64,000 nucleotides of DNA from Myroides guanonis (GTDB lineage Bacteria; Bacteroidota; Bacteroidia; Flavobacteriales; Flavobacteriaceae), in the NCBI RefSeq assembly GCF_900114085.1, contig NZ_FORU01000008.1, forward strand, positions 1 to 64,000. The letters are read 5' to 3'. Shown piece by piece: positions 25,024 through 34,691 of the stretch. The translations under genes and the position numbers were made by a program. The notes below the pieces were generated by a model that was not told the origin of the DNA, searched no databases, and saw only the letters and a list, made by a program, of their open reading frames with translations. Within the stretch, counting starts at the first letter, position 1, and the number at the start of each line of letters is the position of its first letter.

Positions 25024-25680
25024 TTAATCTAATTGCATTTCCAATACTTCTCCTTCAATAATTAAATCCGCTTCCGTAGCTGCGATAATATCTTCTACTG
25101 AAACTCCAGGAGCTCGTTCTAACAACCTCAACCCCTTTGGTGTAACTTCCATAACCGCTAGTTCAGTTACAATTTTCTTTACACATTGTACTCCAGTTAA
25201 AGGTAGTGTACAAGATTTCAAAATCTTTGACTCACCTTGTTTATTAACATGCATCATTGCAACGATTATATTCTCTGCAGAGGCTACTAAATCCATAGCT
25301 CCTCCCATACCTTTTACCATTTTACCTGGTATTTTCCAGTTTGCTATATCGCCATTTTCAGATACCTCCATAGCTCCAAGAATGGTTAAATCTACATGCT
25401 TCCCACGTATCATCCCAAAACTAGTAGCAGAATCAAAAAATGATGCACCCGCTAAGGTTGTAATAGTTTGTTTTCCAGCATTGATTAAATCAGCATCTTC
25501 TTCCCCTTCAAAAGGAAAAGGTCCCATTCCTAAAACTCCATTCTCGCTTTGAAATTCAACATTCATTCCTTCAGGTACATAGTTTGCAACCAAGGTTGGA
25601 ATTCCAATACCTAGATTCACGTAAAAACCTTCTTGTAACTCTTGTGCAATACGCTTTGCTATTCCTACTTTATCTAACAT
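25024..25680 (-). CDS. scoB: 3-oxoacid CoA-transferase subunit B
   Basis: Beta half of succinyl-CoA:3-ketoacid CoA-transferase, which activates acetoacetate for ketone-body and branched-chain catabolism. The 218 residues include the catalytic Glu46 in [16 protein letters not shown], where the enzyme forms a glutamyl-CoA thioester. The glycine-rich [15 protein letters not shown] precedes it. Length is normal for separate A/B subunits. It starts 22 bp after the scoA stop. A butyrate or acetate variant of the family cannot be ruled out. Confidence 0.93.
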   Translation of the reverse strand: MLDKVGIAKRIAQELQEGFYVNLGIGIPTLVANYVPEGMNVEFQSENGVLGMGPFPFEGEEDADLINAGKQTITTLAGASFFDSATSFGMIRGKHVDLTILGAMEVSENGDIANWKIPGKMVKGMGGAMDLVASAENIIVAMMHVNKQGESKILKSCTLPLTGVQCVKKIVTELAVMEVTPKGLRLLERAPGVSVEDIIAATEADLIIEGEVLEMQLD

Positions 25681-25702
25681 AATTTCTTTTTAATGAATGG
25701 AA

Positions 25703-26404
25703 CTAATTTTTTGTTCGAACAGTTCTTTGTTCTATTCTCTTCTCGTATTTATCACCTTGAAAAATACGTTTTACAAAGATTCCAGGAACATGAATCTCAT
25801 TCGGATCTAAAGTACCAGCAGGAACTAGTTCTTCAACCTCTGCAATAGTAATTTTAGCCGCTCCAGCCATACAAGCATTAAAATTACGAGCTGTTCCCTT
25901 AAATATTAAGTTTCCAACCTCGTCCCCTTTCCACGCCTTTACAATCGCGAAATCAGCTTGAAATGCCTCTTCCATTATATGAGGTTTTCCATTAAAAACA
26001 CGAACCTCTTTTCCTTCAGCAACCTCTGTTCCATAACCAGCAGGTGTGAAAAAAGCAGGTATTCCAACTTGAGCTGCACGACACTTTTCTGCCAAAGTAC
26101 CTTGGGGTGTTAACTCCACTTCTAACTCTCCAGAAAGCATCTGTCTTTCAAATTCTGCATTTTCACCAACATAAGATGAAATCATTTTTTTTATTTGTCG
26201 CTTTTGAAGCAATAGCCCCAAGCCAAAATCATCTACTCCTGCATTATTTGAAATACATGTAAGACCCGTAATATTTTTCTTTACAAGTTCAGTGATACTG
26301 TTTTCAGGAATACCACATAGTCCGAAACCACCCAACATAATGGTCATATCATCCTTCACATCTTGCAAAGCTTCTTGCGCATTGGCAACCTTTTTATTTA
26401 TCAT
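25703..26404 (-). CDS. scoA: 3-oxoacid CoA-transferase subunit A
   Basis: Alpha half of the same CoA-transferase. The 233 residues begin with [26 protein letters not shown], the family signature GGFGLCGxP near 26-34. [26 protein letters not shown] and [28 protein letters not shown] follow, all in register with known SCOT alpha chains. It is transcribed ahead of scoB, and both are isolated from pbp1A by a terminator. Confidence 0.93.
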   Translation of the reverse strand: MINKKVANAQEALQDVKDDMTIMLGGFGLCGIPENSITELVKKNITGLTCISNNAGVDDFGLGLLLQKRQIKKMISSYVGENAEFERQMLSGELEVELTPQGTLAEKCRAAQVGIPAFFTPAGYGTEVAEGKEVRVFNGKPHIMEEAFQADFAIVKAWKGDEVGNLIFKGTARNFNACMAGAAKITIAEVEELVPAGTLDPNEIHVPGIFVKRIFQGDKYEKRIEQRTVRTKN

Positions 26405-26439
26405 AGTTTTGGTTAAATTAATTGGTTAAAAATATAAAA

Positions 26440-26465
26440 AAAACGCCTCTAAAAAAAGGCGCTTT
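26440..26465 (-). terminator. Terminator after pbp1A
   Basis: 9-bp stem 26440-26448 with 26457-26465. Pair 26444/26461 is a C-G on neither strand; the neighbouring position forms G-U on the transcribed minus strand. A long T-run follows on that strand. It ends the ricT-gldH-pbp1A transcript just before scoA. Confidence 0.7.
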
Positions 26466-26473
26466 AATTGATT

Positions 26474-28771
26474 TTAAAAATCAAATTCTTCTGTGCTTAA
26501 TTCGATTGAATCAGTCTCAGTCTCCTCAACATCTACTTTCCAACAATCCACCTTTATAGAGAGATTTTCTGGTCTTTCAAATTGCCCTTTAGAAACGTGT
26601 AAATCTTTATCAGCATAACACTTCTGCATGAACAACGCCCAAATAGGCAGTGCCATAGTAGCACCTTGTCCATATAAAGTAGCTTTAAAATGAGCTGCTC
26701 TATCGTCATTACCAACCCAAACACCTGTGGCTAAGTTTGGAACCATTCCAATGAACCATCCATCACTGTTGTTCTGACTTGTTCCTGTTTTTCCAGCTAT
26801 AGGGTTCGTAAATTTATAAGGATGCCCCGTTACTCTTTTATATCCAGCTCCACCACTAGCTGTTCTCAAGCGAATACCTGAACCAGACTCCGTAACTCCT
26901 TCAAGTAATTTTGTAACAGCATAAGCAATATCTTTACTCATAACATCTTTTGCTTCTGGAACAGAAGAATAAAGAATTACTCCGTTCTTATCGGCTATCT
27001 GAGTTACAAACTGTGGCTTAATATAAACCCCTTGATTCGCGAATGTACTATATGCCGCAACCATATCACTCACCGTAATTTCAACGGCTCCTAATGCGAT
27101 TGCTGGAGTTTGTGCAATATCTGATTTAACCCCCAAGTCTCTTGTCATATCAACAACCGCCTTAGGTCCTACCTTATCCATTAATTTTGCAGTTACGGTA
27201 TTCACTGAACCAGCTAACGCCGCCTTTAAAGTCATAATTCCTCTATAAGTTCTTGATGAATTCTGAGGTGACCAATCTTGACTAATTCCATAACGCCCTT
27301 TAGGCATAGTGAAAGGTGAATCAATAATTGAGTCACATGGAGAATAATGCAATTGTTCTATAGCTGTTGCATACACAAACGGCTTAAAAGTAGAACCAAC
27401 TTGTCTTGCTCCTTGAGCAACGTGATCATACTGAAAATGTTTATAGTTAATACCTCCAACCCAAGCTTTAATATAACCTGTTTGTGGCTCCATAGACATA
27501 ACACCAGTCTGTAAAAAGTGCTTATAATAAATAATAGAATCTCTTGGTGTCATGATAGTATCTTTATCACCTTGCCAAGTAAATATGCGCATATCTGTCT
27601 TTCTGTTAAAAGACTCAATGATTTCCTTTTCTGATTTGTCCTGCTCTTTCATCTGTCTCCAACGTTCAGAACTACGCATCGCCCTATTGATACTACGTTC
27701 TATTTCATCTTTAGACAAATTGTAAAAAGGAGCAGTCTTATTGTTCTTCTGTTGAATAAAAAACTCTTCTTGTAAATTAGACAAATGTTCTGTCACAGCC
27801 TCCTCAGCGTAACGTTGCATTCTCGAATCTATAGAAGTGTAAATTTTTAAACCATCTCTATATATATCATATGTAGTACCATCTTTCTTAGGGTTTTCTT
27901 TAACCCATCTGCGCATAAAATCACGCAAATACTCTCTAAAATAAGTAGCAATACCATCTTTATGACTCTCAGGAGTAAACTGTAACTTTAATGGAATTTC
28001 TTGAAGAGCTAAACTTTGCTCTTTAGTTATGTAATCGTTTTTTGCCATTTGATGCAAAACAACATTCCTTCTTTTCTGTACAAGTTCTGGTCGACGAACT
28101 GGGTTAAAATAAGATGGATTTTGCAACATCCCCACAAGCATTGCAGCTTCCTCTACTTTTAATTCCATAGGTTCCTTACCTAAGTAAACTCTAGTAGCAG
28201 AACGAATACCTACAGCATTATTAACAAAATCTGCTTTATTCAAATACATAGTCAAGATTTCCTCTTTCGTATATTGACGTTCTAACTTAATCGCAATAAC
28301 CCATTCTTTCGCTTTTTGAGTAATACGCTTAAAAATACTGCGTGATCCCTCCCCATGAAAAAGAAGTTTAGCTAACTGTTGTGTGATAGTACTTGCTCCT
28401 CCACTACTACCAGCAGAAAACACAGCTCTTAACGTACCCCTAGCATCAATTCCTGAATGCGTAAAGAAACGCTCATCTTCTGTTGCTACTAAAGCATTGA
28501 TTAAGTCAGCTGGTAAATCTTCATATTTAACAGGTACGCGATTTTCTAAATAGAAAGTACCTAAAGTTTTTCCATCTGATGAAATAATCTCAGTTGCGAC
28601 ATTGCTAGATGGATTCTCCAACTCATCAAAAGTAGGCATAGGTCCAAAAACCCCCCATGACGCACATAAAAAGAAGAAAATCACTGTAAAACATCCAAGC
28701 AAAACTATGCCCCAAAAAGCCTTGATATAACTACCAAAACCCTCATTATCTTTCTTAGTCTTAGACTCCAT
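26474..28771 (-). CDS. Penicillin-binding protein 1A (bifunctional)
   Basis: Class A PBP that polymerises and cross-links peptidoglycan. The 765 residues have a membrane helix at about 19-40 and a GT51 glycosyltransferase domain with the catalytic Glu98 in TEDERFFTHSGID and GASTITQQLAKLLF at 125-138. The transpeptidase domain has all three motifs: STFK (serine 460), SVN (522-524) and KTGTS (661-665). It lies 15 bp downstream of gldH, the flavobacterial order ricT-gldH-pbp1A. It lacks a long C-terminal extension. No sign of a resistance-type change can be judged by eye. Confidence 0.95.
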   Translation of the reverse strand: MESKTKKDNEGFGSYIKAFWGIVLLGCFTVIFFFLCASWGVFGPMPTFDELENPSSNVATEIISSDGKTLGTFYLENRVPVKYEDLPADLINALVATEDERFFTHSGIDARGTLRAVFSAGSSGGASTITQQLAKLLFHGEGSRSIFKRITQKAKEWVIAIKLERQYTKEEILTMYLNKADFVNNAVGIRSATRVYLGKEPMELKVEEAAMLVGMLQNPSYFNPVRRPELVQKRRNVVLHQMAKNDYITKEQSLALQEIPLKLQFTPESHKDGIATYFREYLRDFMRRWVKENPKKDGTTYDIYRDGLKIYTSIDSRMQRYAEEAVTEHLSNLQEEFFIQQKNNKTAPFYNLSKDEIERSINRAMRSSERWRQMKEQDKSEKEIIESFNRKTDMRIFTWQGDKDTIMTPRDSIIYYKHFLQTGVMSMEPQTGYIKAWVGGINYKHFQYDHVAQGARQVGSTFKPFVYATAIEQLHYSPCDSIIDSPFTMPKGRYGISQDWSPQNSSRTYRGIMTLKAALAGSVNTVTAKLMDKVGPKAVVDMTRDLGVKSDIAQTPAIALGAVEITVSDMVAAYSTFANQGVYIKPQFVTQIADKNGVILYSSVPEAKDVMSKDIAYAVTKLLEGVTESGSGIRLRTASGGAGYKRVTGHPYKFTNPIAGKTGTSQNNSDGWFIGMVPNLATGVWVGNDDRAAHFKATLYGQGATMALPIWALFMQKCYADKDLHVSKGQFERPENLSIKVDCWKVDVEETETDSIELSTEEFDF

Positions 28772-28786
28772 AATAATAATTAAATA

Positions 28787-29272
28787 CTATTTCGTTTTCT
28801 CTATTTGAATCCCTATTTCTGAGATCCCCTTTAATAACTCAACTCCCTCAACATCACCAATTTCTCTAACCACTTGCTCCACTTTAAAAGTATAATCTCC
28901 CTTTACAGGAAAAACATACCCCTCTTTTATCCACAATTTATTCTCCTTAACATCGGAAAACCCTGTTCCTAAAAGTGTCCCATCTGGTTCTGCCATTTGG
29001 TATTCAAGAGTATCAACCCACACTATTTCATTGGGTTGCTCTACTTTCACAATAACAAATAAATTGCTGAAAGCATATTCTTTATTATTCCTGATGTTTA
29101 AAAACAAATTATAAGTAGATAATGTATCTTCTTGAGTTACCTCAAAACTTTTCACATCATCTTTTGACCACGCACCGTCCACTCTTTGGTAAGAGTCATA
29201 AAAAGTCTCCTTTTTACACGACATCAAAGTCATGAAAACTAACAACAACAGTAAACTATTTCTTTTCACCAT
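28787..29272 (-). CDS. gldH: Gliding motility lipoprotein GldH
   Basis: A 161-residue lipoprotein with signal MVKRNSLLLLLVFMTLMSC; the lipobox LMSC puts the acylated Cys at 19. The mature part (ETFYDSYQRVDGAWSKDDVKSFEV, then YNLFLNIRNNKEYAFSNLFVIVKV) matches GldH. That protein is needed for gliding and chitin use in F. johnsoniae, probably through GldJ/T9SS stability. Its start overlaps the ricT stop by 17 bp, and pbp1A follows. Presence of GldH does not prove that the cells glide, since non-gliding relatives keep it. Confidence 0.92.
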   Translation of the reverse strand: MVKRNSLLLLLVFMTLMSCKKETFYDSYQRVDGAWSKDDVKSFEVTQEDTLSTYNLFLNIRNNKEYAFSNLFVIVKVEQPNEIVWVDTLEYQMAEPDGTLLGTGFSDVKENKLWIKEGYVFPVKGDYTFKVEQVVREIGDVEGVELLKGISEIGIQIEKTK

Positions 29273-30599
29273 CTGAACTATTTCCAGGATTATTATTCTT
29301 TGGTTTTTTTGGACGATTTGGTCTACTCACATTTTTCTTTGCATTGCGAGGTGCCTTTTTATCTCCTCCTTCTTCTTGAGGTTTTGGGCTGCTAACATCC
29401 TTTACAGACTCTTTAGCTCTTGGTTGTTGTTGCTTTTTTGGAGCTTGTTCAACGACCTGTGCTTCTTTTTGTGGAGTTCTTTTTCTAGCAGGTTTCTTTT
29501 TGCGTTTAGGTTGATCGAAACGTGTAACACTATCTTGTCCAACAGCATTCTGAAAGTTTTTCTCTTCTTCTACTACCTCTTCAACATAACTTTCTAACTC
29601 ATTGGCTTTCTGATCTCGCTTGTTCATCTCAACGATTTCTAACACTTGCTCTACCGATAAAACATACCAGTTTGCAGAGTTATTTGCATAAGCGAACCAC
29701 ATTTGTCCTTTGAAAATATCAACCTTCTGACAGAAAGCAATCCCTTTAACTGTAAACAACTTCGTATCTGAATCTGGCATATGTTTAATAGCCTCAAGAT
29801 AAGTATCTAACTCATAATTTAAACAGCATTTCAACTTTCCACATTGTCCCGCTAACTTTTGCGGATTTAATGATAGTTGCTGATAACGTGCAGCAGAAGT
29901 GTTCACACTTCTAAAATCAGTTAACCACGTAGAACAACACAACTCGCGACCACATGACCCAATACCCCCCAATCGAGCTGCTTCTTGTCGGAAACCGACT
30001 TGTTTCATCTCAATACGAATACTAAATTCTTTTGCAAAATCTTTGATTAGCTGTCTAAAATCTACACGTTCGTTTGCTGTATAATAAAAAGTAGCTTTTG
30101 AACCATCCCCTTGAAATTCAATATCCGATATCTTCATTTCAAGCTTCAGCTTAATAGCCAACTCACGAGCACGAACCTTCATAGGTTCTTCTCTATTTCT
30201 ACAAGCTTGCCAAATATCAATGTCTTTCTGACTCGCTTTTCTATATACTTTTGGTAAAACCCCTTCAGGATCTACCTTTTTCTTTTTCATCTGAACTTTA
30301 ACCAACTCACCTGTAAGAGTAACTATCCCAACATCATGTCCTGGTGAACCTTCCGTTGCAATAATGTCTCCTATAGACAAAGTTAAATTCTCTGCATTTT
30401 TATAAAATTCTTTTCTTCCGTTTTTAAAACGTACTTCAACAATATCGTAAACTTCACTACCGCTAGGATAAACCATATTTGACAACCAGTCAAACACTGT
30501 TAATTTATTACAGCTATCTGTTCCGCATGTTCCATTATTTTGACACCCCTTAGGTTGTCCCGAACTCCCTTTACTTGTTGAACAATTTGTACAAGCCAT
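29256..30599 (-). CDS. ricT: PSP1 domain protein, RicT/YaaT-like
   Basis: A 447-residue cytosolic protein. The N-terminus is Cys-rich (MACTNCSTSKGSSGQPKGC then CGTDSCNK). The PSP1 core covers roughly 90-260 and has the conserved Cys set GRELCCSTW and KLAGQCGKLKCCLNYE, which in Bacillus RicT/YaaT helps bind an Fe-S cluster for RNA-maturation and sporulation roles. The last 120 residues are Lys/Arg/Pro-rich and disordered, a common flavobacterial extension that could bind RNA. Function in Bacteroidota is not established. Confidence 0.88.
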   Translation of the reverse strand: MACTNCSTSKGSSGQPKGCQNNGTCGTDSCNKLTVFDWLSNMVYPSGSEVYDIVEVRFKNGRKEFYKNAENLTLSIGDIIATEGSPGHDVGIVTLTGELVKVQMKKKKVDPEGVLPKVYRKASQKDIDIWQACRNREEPMKVRARELAIKLKLEMKISDIEFQGDGSKATFYYTANERVDFRQLIKDFAKEFSIRIEMKQVGFRQEAARLGGIGSCGRELCCSTWLTDFRSVNTSAARYQQLSLNPQKLAGQCGKLKCCLNYELDTYLEAIKHMPDSDTKLFTVKGIAFCQKVDIFKGQMWFAYANNSANWYVLSVEQVLEIVEMNKRDQKANELESYVEEVVEEEKNFQNAVGQDSVTRFDQPKRKKKPARKRTPQKEAQVVEQAPKKQQQPRAKESVKDVSSPKPQEEGGDKKAPRNAKKNVSRPNRPKKPKNNNPGNSSDGEKK

Positions 30600-30962
30600 C
30601 TCTTTTTCTATATATTTAATGCCCGAAGGCGACTATTAATAATTTCATTTAATGTTTGTAAAGATAATATTTTTATGGGTCTATCGATTTTTTTTTACAT
30701 TCATTATGATTTAGGTATTCAGAGGAGTTAACACCCGATTTCTGTTGCCTGAATTTCATCAGTTTCTCCAAATTATACAATCTTAACTGCACCACAAAAA
30801 TCAAGTTCTACACAAGTTAAAATCACTCAACAACTGTTCAAAACAAGTCTTTAAATAATTGGAAAAACAATAACATACACCCCCATTCCTTAATTAGTTA
30901 AATTAAAAAAGGCTATTACCGGATTATGGTAATAGCCTTTTAAAATATTATTGAAATAGTAT
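30600..30962. other. Intergenic region between outer-membrane protein gene and ricT
   Basis: AT-rich, no gene supported. Near ricT the minus strand has TATCTTTA (30665-30658), one base off the -7 consensus, which may be the ricT promoter. The far end holds the terminator at 30907-30941. The middle 200 bp show no repeat or RNA structure that I recognise. Confidence 0.5.
30907..30941 (-). terminator. Terminator after the outer-membrane protein gene
   Basis: Perfect 14-bp stem 30907-30920 with 30928-30941 (core GGCTATTACC) and a T-run on the minus strand. It lies 22 bp past the stop at 30963. Confidence 0.85.
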
Positions 30963-31517
30963 CTAGAATCTATATCCTAAAGTAACACCAGCATTCAATT
31001 CAACCGCCATAAAACGATCATTAACATCCTCACTGAAATTACGTCCTATGTTTACAAATGGTTGAACTGCGAAAGAATCATTACGCACCCACTTATACCC
31101 TACACCAACACCGATAATAAAGCTATCCATATTAGTAGTTTCTTTAATTACCTCGTTCAATTCGTTTTTTCCATTTTCTTCAAAATCACCAAAACGGTAT
31201 TTCAAGAATGGAGAAACACTGTAACCAGATCCATTAGCATTATCTTCTCCTCCAAAGTAGAAATTGTAGTTTGCTGCAATACTATTTGTATTAAACTTTT
31301 TTCCTTTACTCTTACTCTCTGGATAGTAAGAGAAACGATCATTTATCATCAAATCAACTCCTACCGATTGATCACGGTCAATAAAATGTTCATAGCCCAA
31401 TTCAACTGAAGCTGAAATAATAGTGTTGATAATATTTACTTTAACTTCATTTACAGCCTGTGCTTTTACAGCTACTGTGCTACCAAGTAGCATTACTAAA
31501 ACCAATAACTTTCTCAT
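30963..31517 (-). CDS. Outer-membrane beta-barrel protein
   Basis: A 184-residue precursor starting MRKLLVLVMLLGSTVAVKAQA at 31517; a longer frame to 31625 has no signal peptide at its front and overlaps the phosphatase gene, so it is rejected. The mature part alternates hydrophobic and polar residues and ends with an aromatic (GVTLGYRF), the mark of a small outer-membrane barrel of the OmpW/OprF-like or DUF3575 kind. Strand-like segments include ASVELGYEHFI, SIAANYNFYFG and FIIGVGVGYKWV. Function unknown. Confidence 0.8.
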   Translation of the reverse strand: MRKLLVLVMLLGSTVAVKAQAVNEVKVNIINTIISASVELGYEHFIDRDQSVGVDLMINDRFSYYPESKSKGKKFNTNSIAANYNFYFGGEDNANGSGYSVSPFLKYRFGDFEENGKNELNEVIKETTNMDSFIIGVGVGYKWVRNDSFAVQPFVNIGRNFSEDVNDRFMAVELNAGVTLGYRF

Positions 31518-31557
31518 CTTTTCTAATTTTTTTTTTGCAAATATACAAAAGGATTGA

Positions 31558-32301
31558 TTACTTACCATTTCTTCCAAACTCATTTGGATATAATTCCACA
31601 ACACTATCACTTTGCCAAAACTCATTAGTGTCCACGTCCATTACAGAAACCTTTCCATAAAAAGCAGCCCCCGTATCAATGTTCCATACATTTGCAGCCT
31701 TCGTTGGAATTGTAAAACCACAATACGTTACAGGAGTGTGTCCTATAAAAATTTCATTGTAATTTTTAAGCCTTTTGGGATACATAGAATCTTCTACCGA
31801 CAAATTTGGGTTAATAGCTAAGGCCATCTCCCATAAAGTACGGTCCCACGTTAAATACTCTTTATAAAATTCCGCTTCAACCCCCCTTTGATTGGTAAAC
31901 CCACCATGAACAAACAATCTATTTTTGTTATCTATATAATAATACAACAAATCTTCTAGAAACGAACAATGTTCTGCTTTCTCTTCAATGGAAATAGCTT
32001 CATATGATTTTACTGTAGCAGATCCCCCATGAGAAAGCCATTGTATATTTTCATTGTGACCATGCATCCAATCAATCGTTAATGATTCGTGATTTCCTCG
32101 TAAAAATACACACTCTTGTTTCCTGTTTAATTCCATTAACAACCGAACTACCTCCACAGACCCACTCCAACCATCAACATAATCCCCTAAGAATATTAAC
32201 TTGTCCTCCTCTGTGATTTTTGCACGTTCTAAAACCTGTACAAGAGCTTTATAAGCTCCGTGTATATCTCCAATAACTAGTGTTCTACTCAATGCTTTCA
32301 T
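31558..32301 (-). CDS. PPP-family serine/threonine phosphatase-like protein
   Basis: A 247-residue dinuclear metallophosphatase. Motifs are complete: GDIHG (near 10-14), GDYVDGW, RGNHE, and the later His in FVHGGF and GHTPV. The family includes bacterial Ser/Thr phosphatases of the lambda/PrpA type and Ap4A hydrolase relatives, so the substrate is open. It overlaps the upstream AlbA_2 gene by 17 bp, which points to co-translation and perhaps a shared process. ATG 32301 is preferred over the frame start two codons earlier. Confidence 0.88.
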   Translation of the reverse strand: MKALSRTLVIGDIHGAYKALVQVLERAKITEEDKLIFLGDYVDGWSGSVEVVRLLMELNRKQECVFLRGNHESLTIDWMHGHNENIQWLSHGGSATVKSYEAISIEEKAEHCSFLEDLLYYYIDNKNRLFVHGGFTNQRGVEAEFYKEYLTWDRTLWEMALAINPNLSVEDSMYPKRLKNYNEIFIGHTPVTYCGFTIPTKAANVWNIDTGAAFYGKVSVMDVDTNEFWQSDSVVELYPNEFGRNGK

Positions 32302-33436
32302 TTTCATATTTCAATTTGCGCAAGATACGTATAACCTCTTTATAGGAACGATATACCTTAGGGTTTTCTAATTTCTTTATCAAAGAATCTAGTTGTAATA
32401 GCTTTTGTTTCGCATCGTCAAAACCATTCAAATAACAAATCATCAACATATGAGGTAAACGCGACAATTTATTTAAATCAACTTCATTCAAAAACATATT
32501 TTTCTGAAGTTTAGACAATAGCTTTAGATTATTGTTGTAGATATATCTTAACATATTATAATTATACTGAGGAGGTTCAAAAAGAACTCTACTCTTCATA
32601 TCATAGAAGCCATTATCATGAAATCTAATAACGACCTCTTCAAAGGCATAGAAACTAGTTCTGTCGTTTAATCCCAGTTTGACATATTCTGTAACTATAA
32701 ATGAATCTTCCGTATAAGATATGGTTACTGCATCTAAAGCAGAATAGAACAGTCGAACTTGCTCATTAATTAATTCAATATCAACACGTGAATAAAAACT
32801 CCGCCCTCTAATTTTATTCTTATTTCCTGCCCAACAAACAATAAAATTTTCTTTAAACACCTGATATTTAGGATTAATATCTTTATGTGTTTCGGTCATA
32901 AAACTCAAGACGCTCTCAAGAATAGTATTTAAATTATTCTTAGACATATTTTCGATAGATTCAACAAGTGCTTTATTATTATTCAGTCCATTTTGAACAA
33001 TACTAGGTTGTGAATTACTTCCCATTCGATAGAATGCTGTATGCTTATCAATGTTGAGAAAAGTTTTCTTGAAACGGGAAACTCCTTTTTTACCTCTAAT
33101 AGTAACCAGTCCCACCACCTTTCCAATAGGAAGACTGGGAAACAAAACATTCTCGTAAACAATTTGCGGAGGATTGTCAAGATAAGCGTCTACCAGATTT
33201 TGAATTTTACTATCATCAAAAAAATCCACACCCCTAATTTGGTTATCTTCGTCTTCAATACCGATAATTAAATAGGAGTTATTATCAGGGTTGCTATTAG
33301 ACAACGCACATATATGTTTTATAAACTTTGCTTTACCCGCTTTAGTCTCTAAATTAAGTTGTCTTTTCTTGTCATAAAAACTATTTTCATCGTAATAAGA
33401 AAGTAAGTTTTTAATAAGTAATCTCTTGTTAACCAC
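32285..33436 (-). CDS. AlbA_2 (Schlafen-type) domain protein
   Basis: A 383-residue protein. The N-terminal 140 residues form an AlbA_2/divergent AAA-4 domain, seen in KAKFIKHICALSNSNPDNNSYLIIGIEDEDNQIRGVDFF and in VVGLVTIRGKKGVSRF. Such domains occur in transcription regulators and in some defence proteins. The C-terminal 240 residues are helical and unassigned. The start codon is GTG (33434-33436); no ATG is near. It is divergent from moxR and co-transcribed with the phosphatase gene. Role unknown. Confidence 0.78.
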   Translation of the reverse strand: MVNKRLLIKNLLSYYDENSFYDKKRQLNLETKAGKAKFIKHICALSNSNPDNNSYLIIGIEDEDNQIRGVDFFDDSKIQNLVDAYLDNPPQIVYENVLFPSLPIGKVVGLVTIRGKKGVSRFKKTFLNIDKHTAFYRMGSNSQPSIVQNGLNNNKALVESIENMSKNNLNTILESVLSFMTETHKDINPKYQVFKENFIVCWAGNKNKIRGRSFYSRVDIELINEQVRLFYSALDAVTISYTEDSFIVTEYVKLGLNDRTSFYAFEEVVIRFHDNGFYDMKSRVLFEPPQYNYNMLRYIYNNNLKLLSKLQKNMFLNEVDLNKLSRLPHMLMICYLNGFDDAKQKLLQLDSLIKKLENPKVYRSYKEVIRILRKLKYENESIE

Positions 33437-33601
33437 AACAATTAGCTTTTAGTTCTTAAAAATATAAAAAGATACTCACAAATGAGGCCCAATGAGACAA
33501 ATTGATTCTTACATTTAACCTTATGTTAACAACTAGATTGCAAATAATTTTTGAATTTGCATCATCTAATAAAACAACATACTATTTTACGAACAATAAT
33601 T

Positions 33602-34606
33602 ATGGAAACGACCGATACAAGCTACGATATACGCGCATTAAACGAAAAAATTGAAAGAGAGAGCGCCTTTATCGATTTACTAACACTTGAAATGAACAAA
33701 GCAATTGTGGGGCAAAAACACATGATTGATCGTTTATTAATAGGATTACTAGGTCAAGGACACATATTGCTTGAAGGAGTACCTGGTCTAGCAAAAACCT
33801 TAGCTATTAACACGCTTGCCAAAGCAGTTCACGGTAGCTTCAGCAGGGTTCAGTTTACACCTGATTTATTACCTGCGGATGTTGTTGGAACCATGATTTA
33901 CAACGTAAAGGAAAATGATTTCTCTATTCGTAAGGGACCTGTTTTTGCAAACTTTATATTAGCTGATGAGATAAACCGTGCTCCAGCAAAAGTGCAATCG
34001 GCATTATTAGAAGCAATGCAGGAAAGACAAGTAACGATCAGCGATGAAACTTACCCTCTTCCAAAACCGTTCTTAGTAATGGCAACTCAAAATCCAGTTG
34101 AACAAGAAGGTACTTATCCTTTACCTGAAGCTCAAATGGACCGTTTCATGCTTAAAACAGTGATAGACTATCCAAAACTGGAAGAAGAAAGAATGGTTAT
34201 TCGTCAAAATCTAGCTGGTGTAAAAAACACTATAAATGCTGTCGTATCTCTAGAACAAATAGAGAGAGCACAAGCTGCCGTTAGAGAAGTTTATATGGAC
34301 GAAAAAATCGAGAAATATATCCTAGATATTATTTTCGCTACAAGATACCCTGAACAATTCAAATTAGAAAGATTAAAACCTCTTATAAGTTTTGGTGCTT
34401 CACCTCGTGGAAGTATTAACTTAGCCATAGCTGCAAAATGTTACGCATTTATTCGCAGAAGAGGTTATGTAATCCCAGAAGACGTAAGAGCAATTGTTAT
34501 AGACGTATTACGTCACAGAATTGGTGTTACGTATGAAGCTGAAGCTGAAAACATTACTTCCGTTGATATCATAAATCAAATCGTTAATGAGATTGAAGTG
34601 CCTTAA
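33602..34606 (+). CDS. MoxR family AAA+ ATPase
   Basis: A 334-residue MoxR ATPase, a chaperone-like AAA+ protein that usually works with von Willebrand factor A proteins. Walker A is GVPGLAKT near 63-70, Walker B is FILADEINRAPAKVQSALLEAM, and sensor residues lie in MATQNPVEQEGTYPLPEAQMDRF. The lid domain covers about 225-330. The ATG at 33602 (METTDTSYDIRAL) fits the family better than the frame start 17 codons earlier. It heads the Bat cluster, but a terminator-like hairpin separates it from the DUF58 gene. Confidence 0.95.
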   Translation: METTDTSYDIRALNEKIERESAFIDLLTLEMNKAIVGQKHMIDRLLIGLLGQGHILLEGVPGLAKTLAINTLAKAVHGSFSRVQFTPDLLPADVVGTMIYNVKENDFSIRKGPVFANFILADEINRAPAKVQSALLEAMQERQVTISDETYPLPKPFLVMATQNPVEQEGTYPLPEAQMDRFMLKTVIDYPKLEEERMVIRQNLAGVKNTINAVVSLEQIERAQAAVREVYMDEKIEKYILDIIFATRYPEQFKLERLKPLISFGASPRGSINLAIAAKCYAFIRRRGYVIPEDVRAIVIDVLRHRIGVTYEAEAENITSVDIINQIVNEIEVP

Positions 34607-34627
34607 TAAGTACTTCTAATATTATAG

Positions 34628-34661
34628 AAACCTATTTGTGATTCAAAACAAATAGGTTTTT
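34628..34661 (+). terminator. Intra-operon hairpin between moxR and the DUF58 gene
   Basis: 11-bp perfect stem 34628-34638 with 34649-34659, 10-nt loop, T5 to 34661. It looks like an intrinsic terminator of modest strength and would make moxR transcripts more abundant than the downstream bat genes. Confidence 0.6.
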
Positions 34662-34691
34662 GAGGTTATAGTAATTTTGAAAAGTTAAGAA

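Noticed and set aside
31518..31625. N-terminal extension of the outer-membrane protein to 31625
   Set aside because: It would bury the signal peptide and overlap the phosphatase gene; ATG 31517 gives a clean signal peptide.
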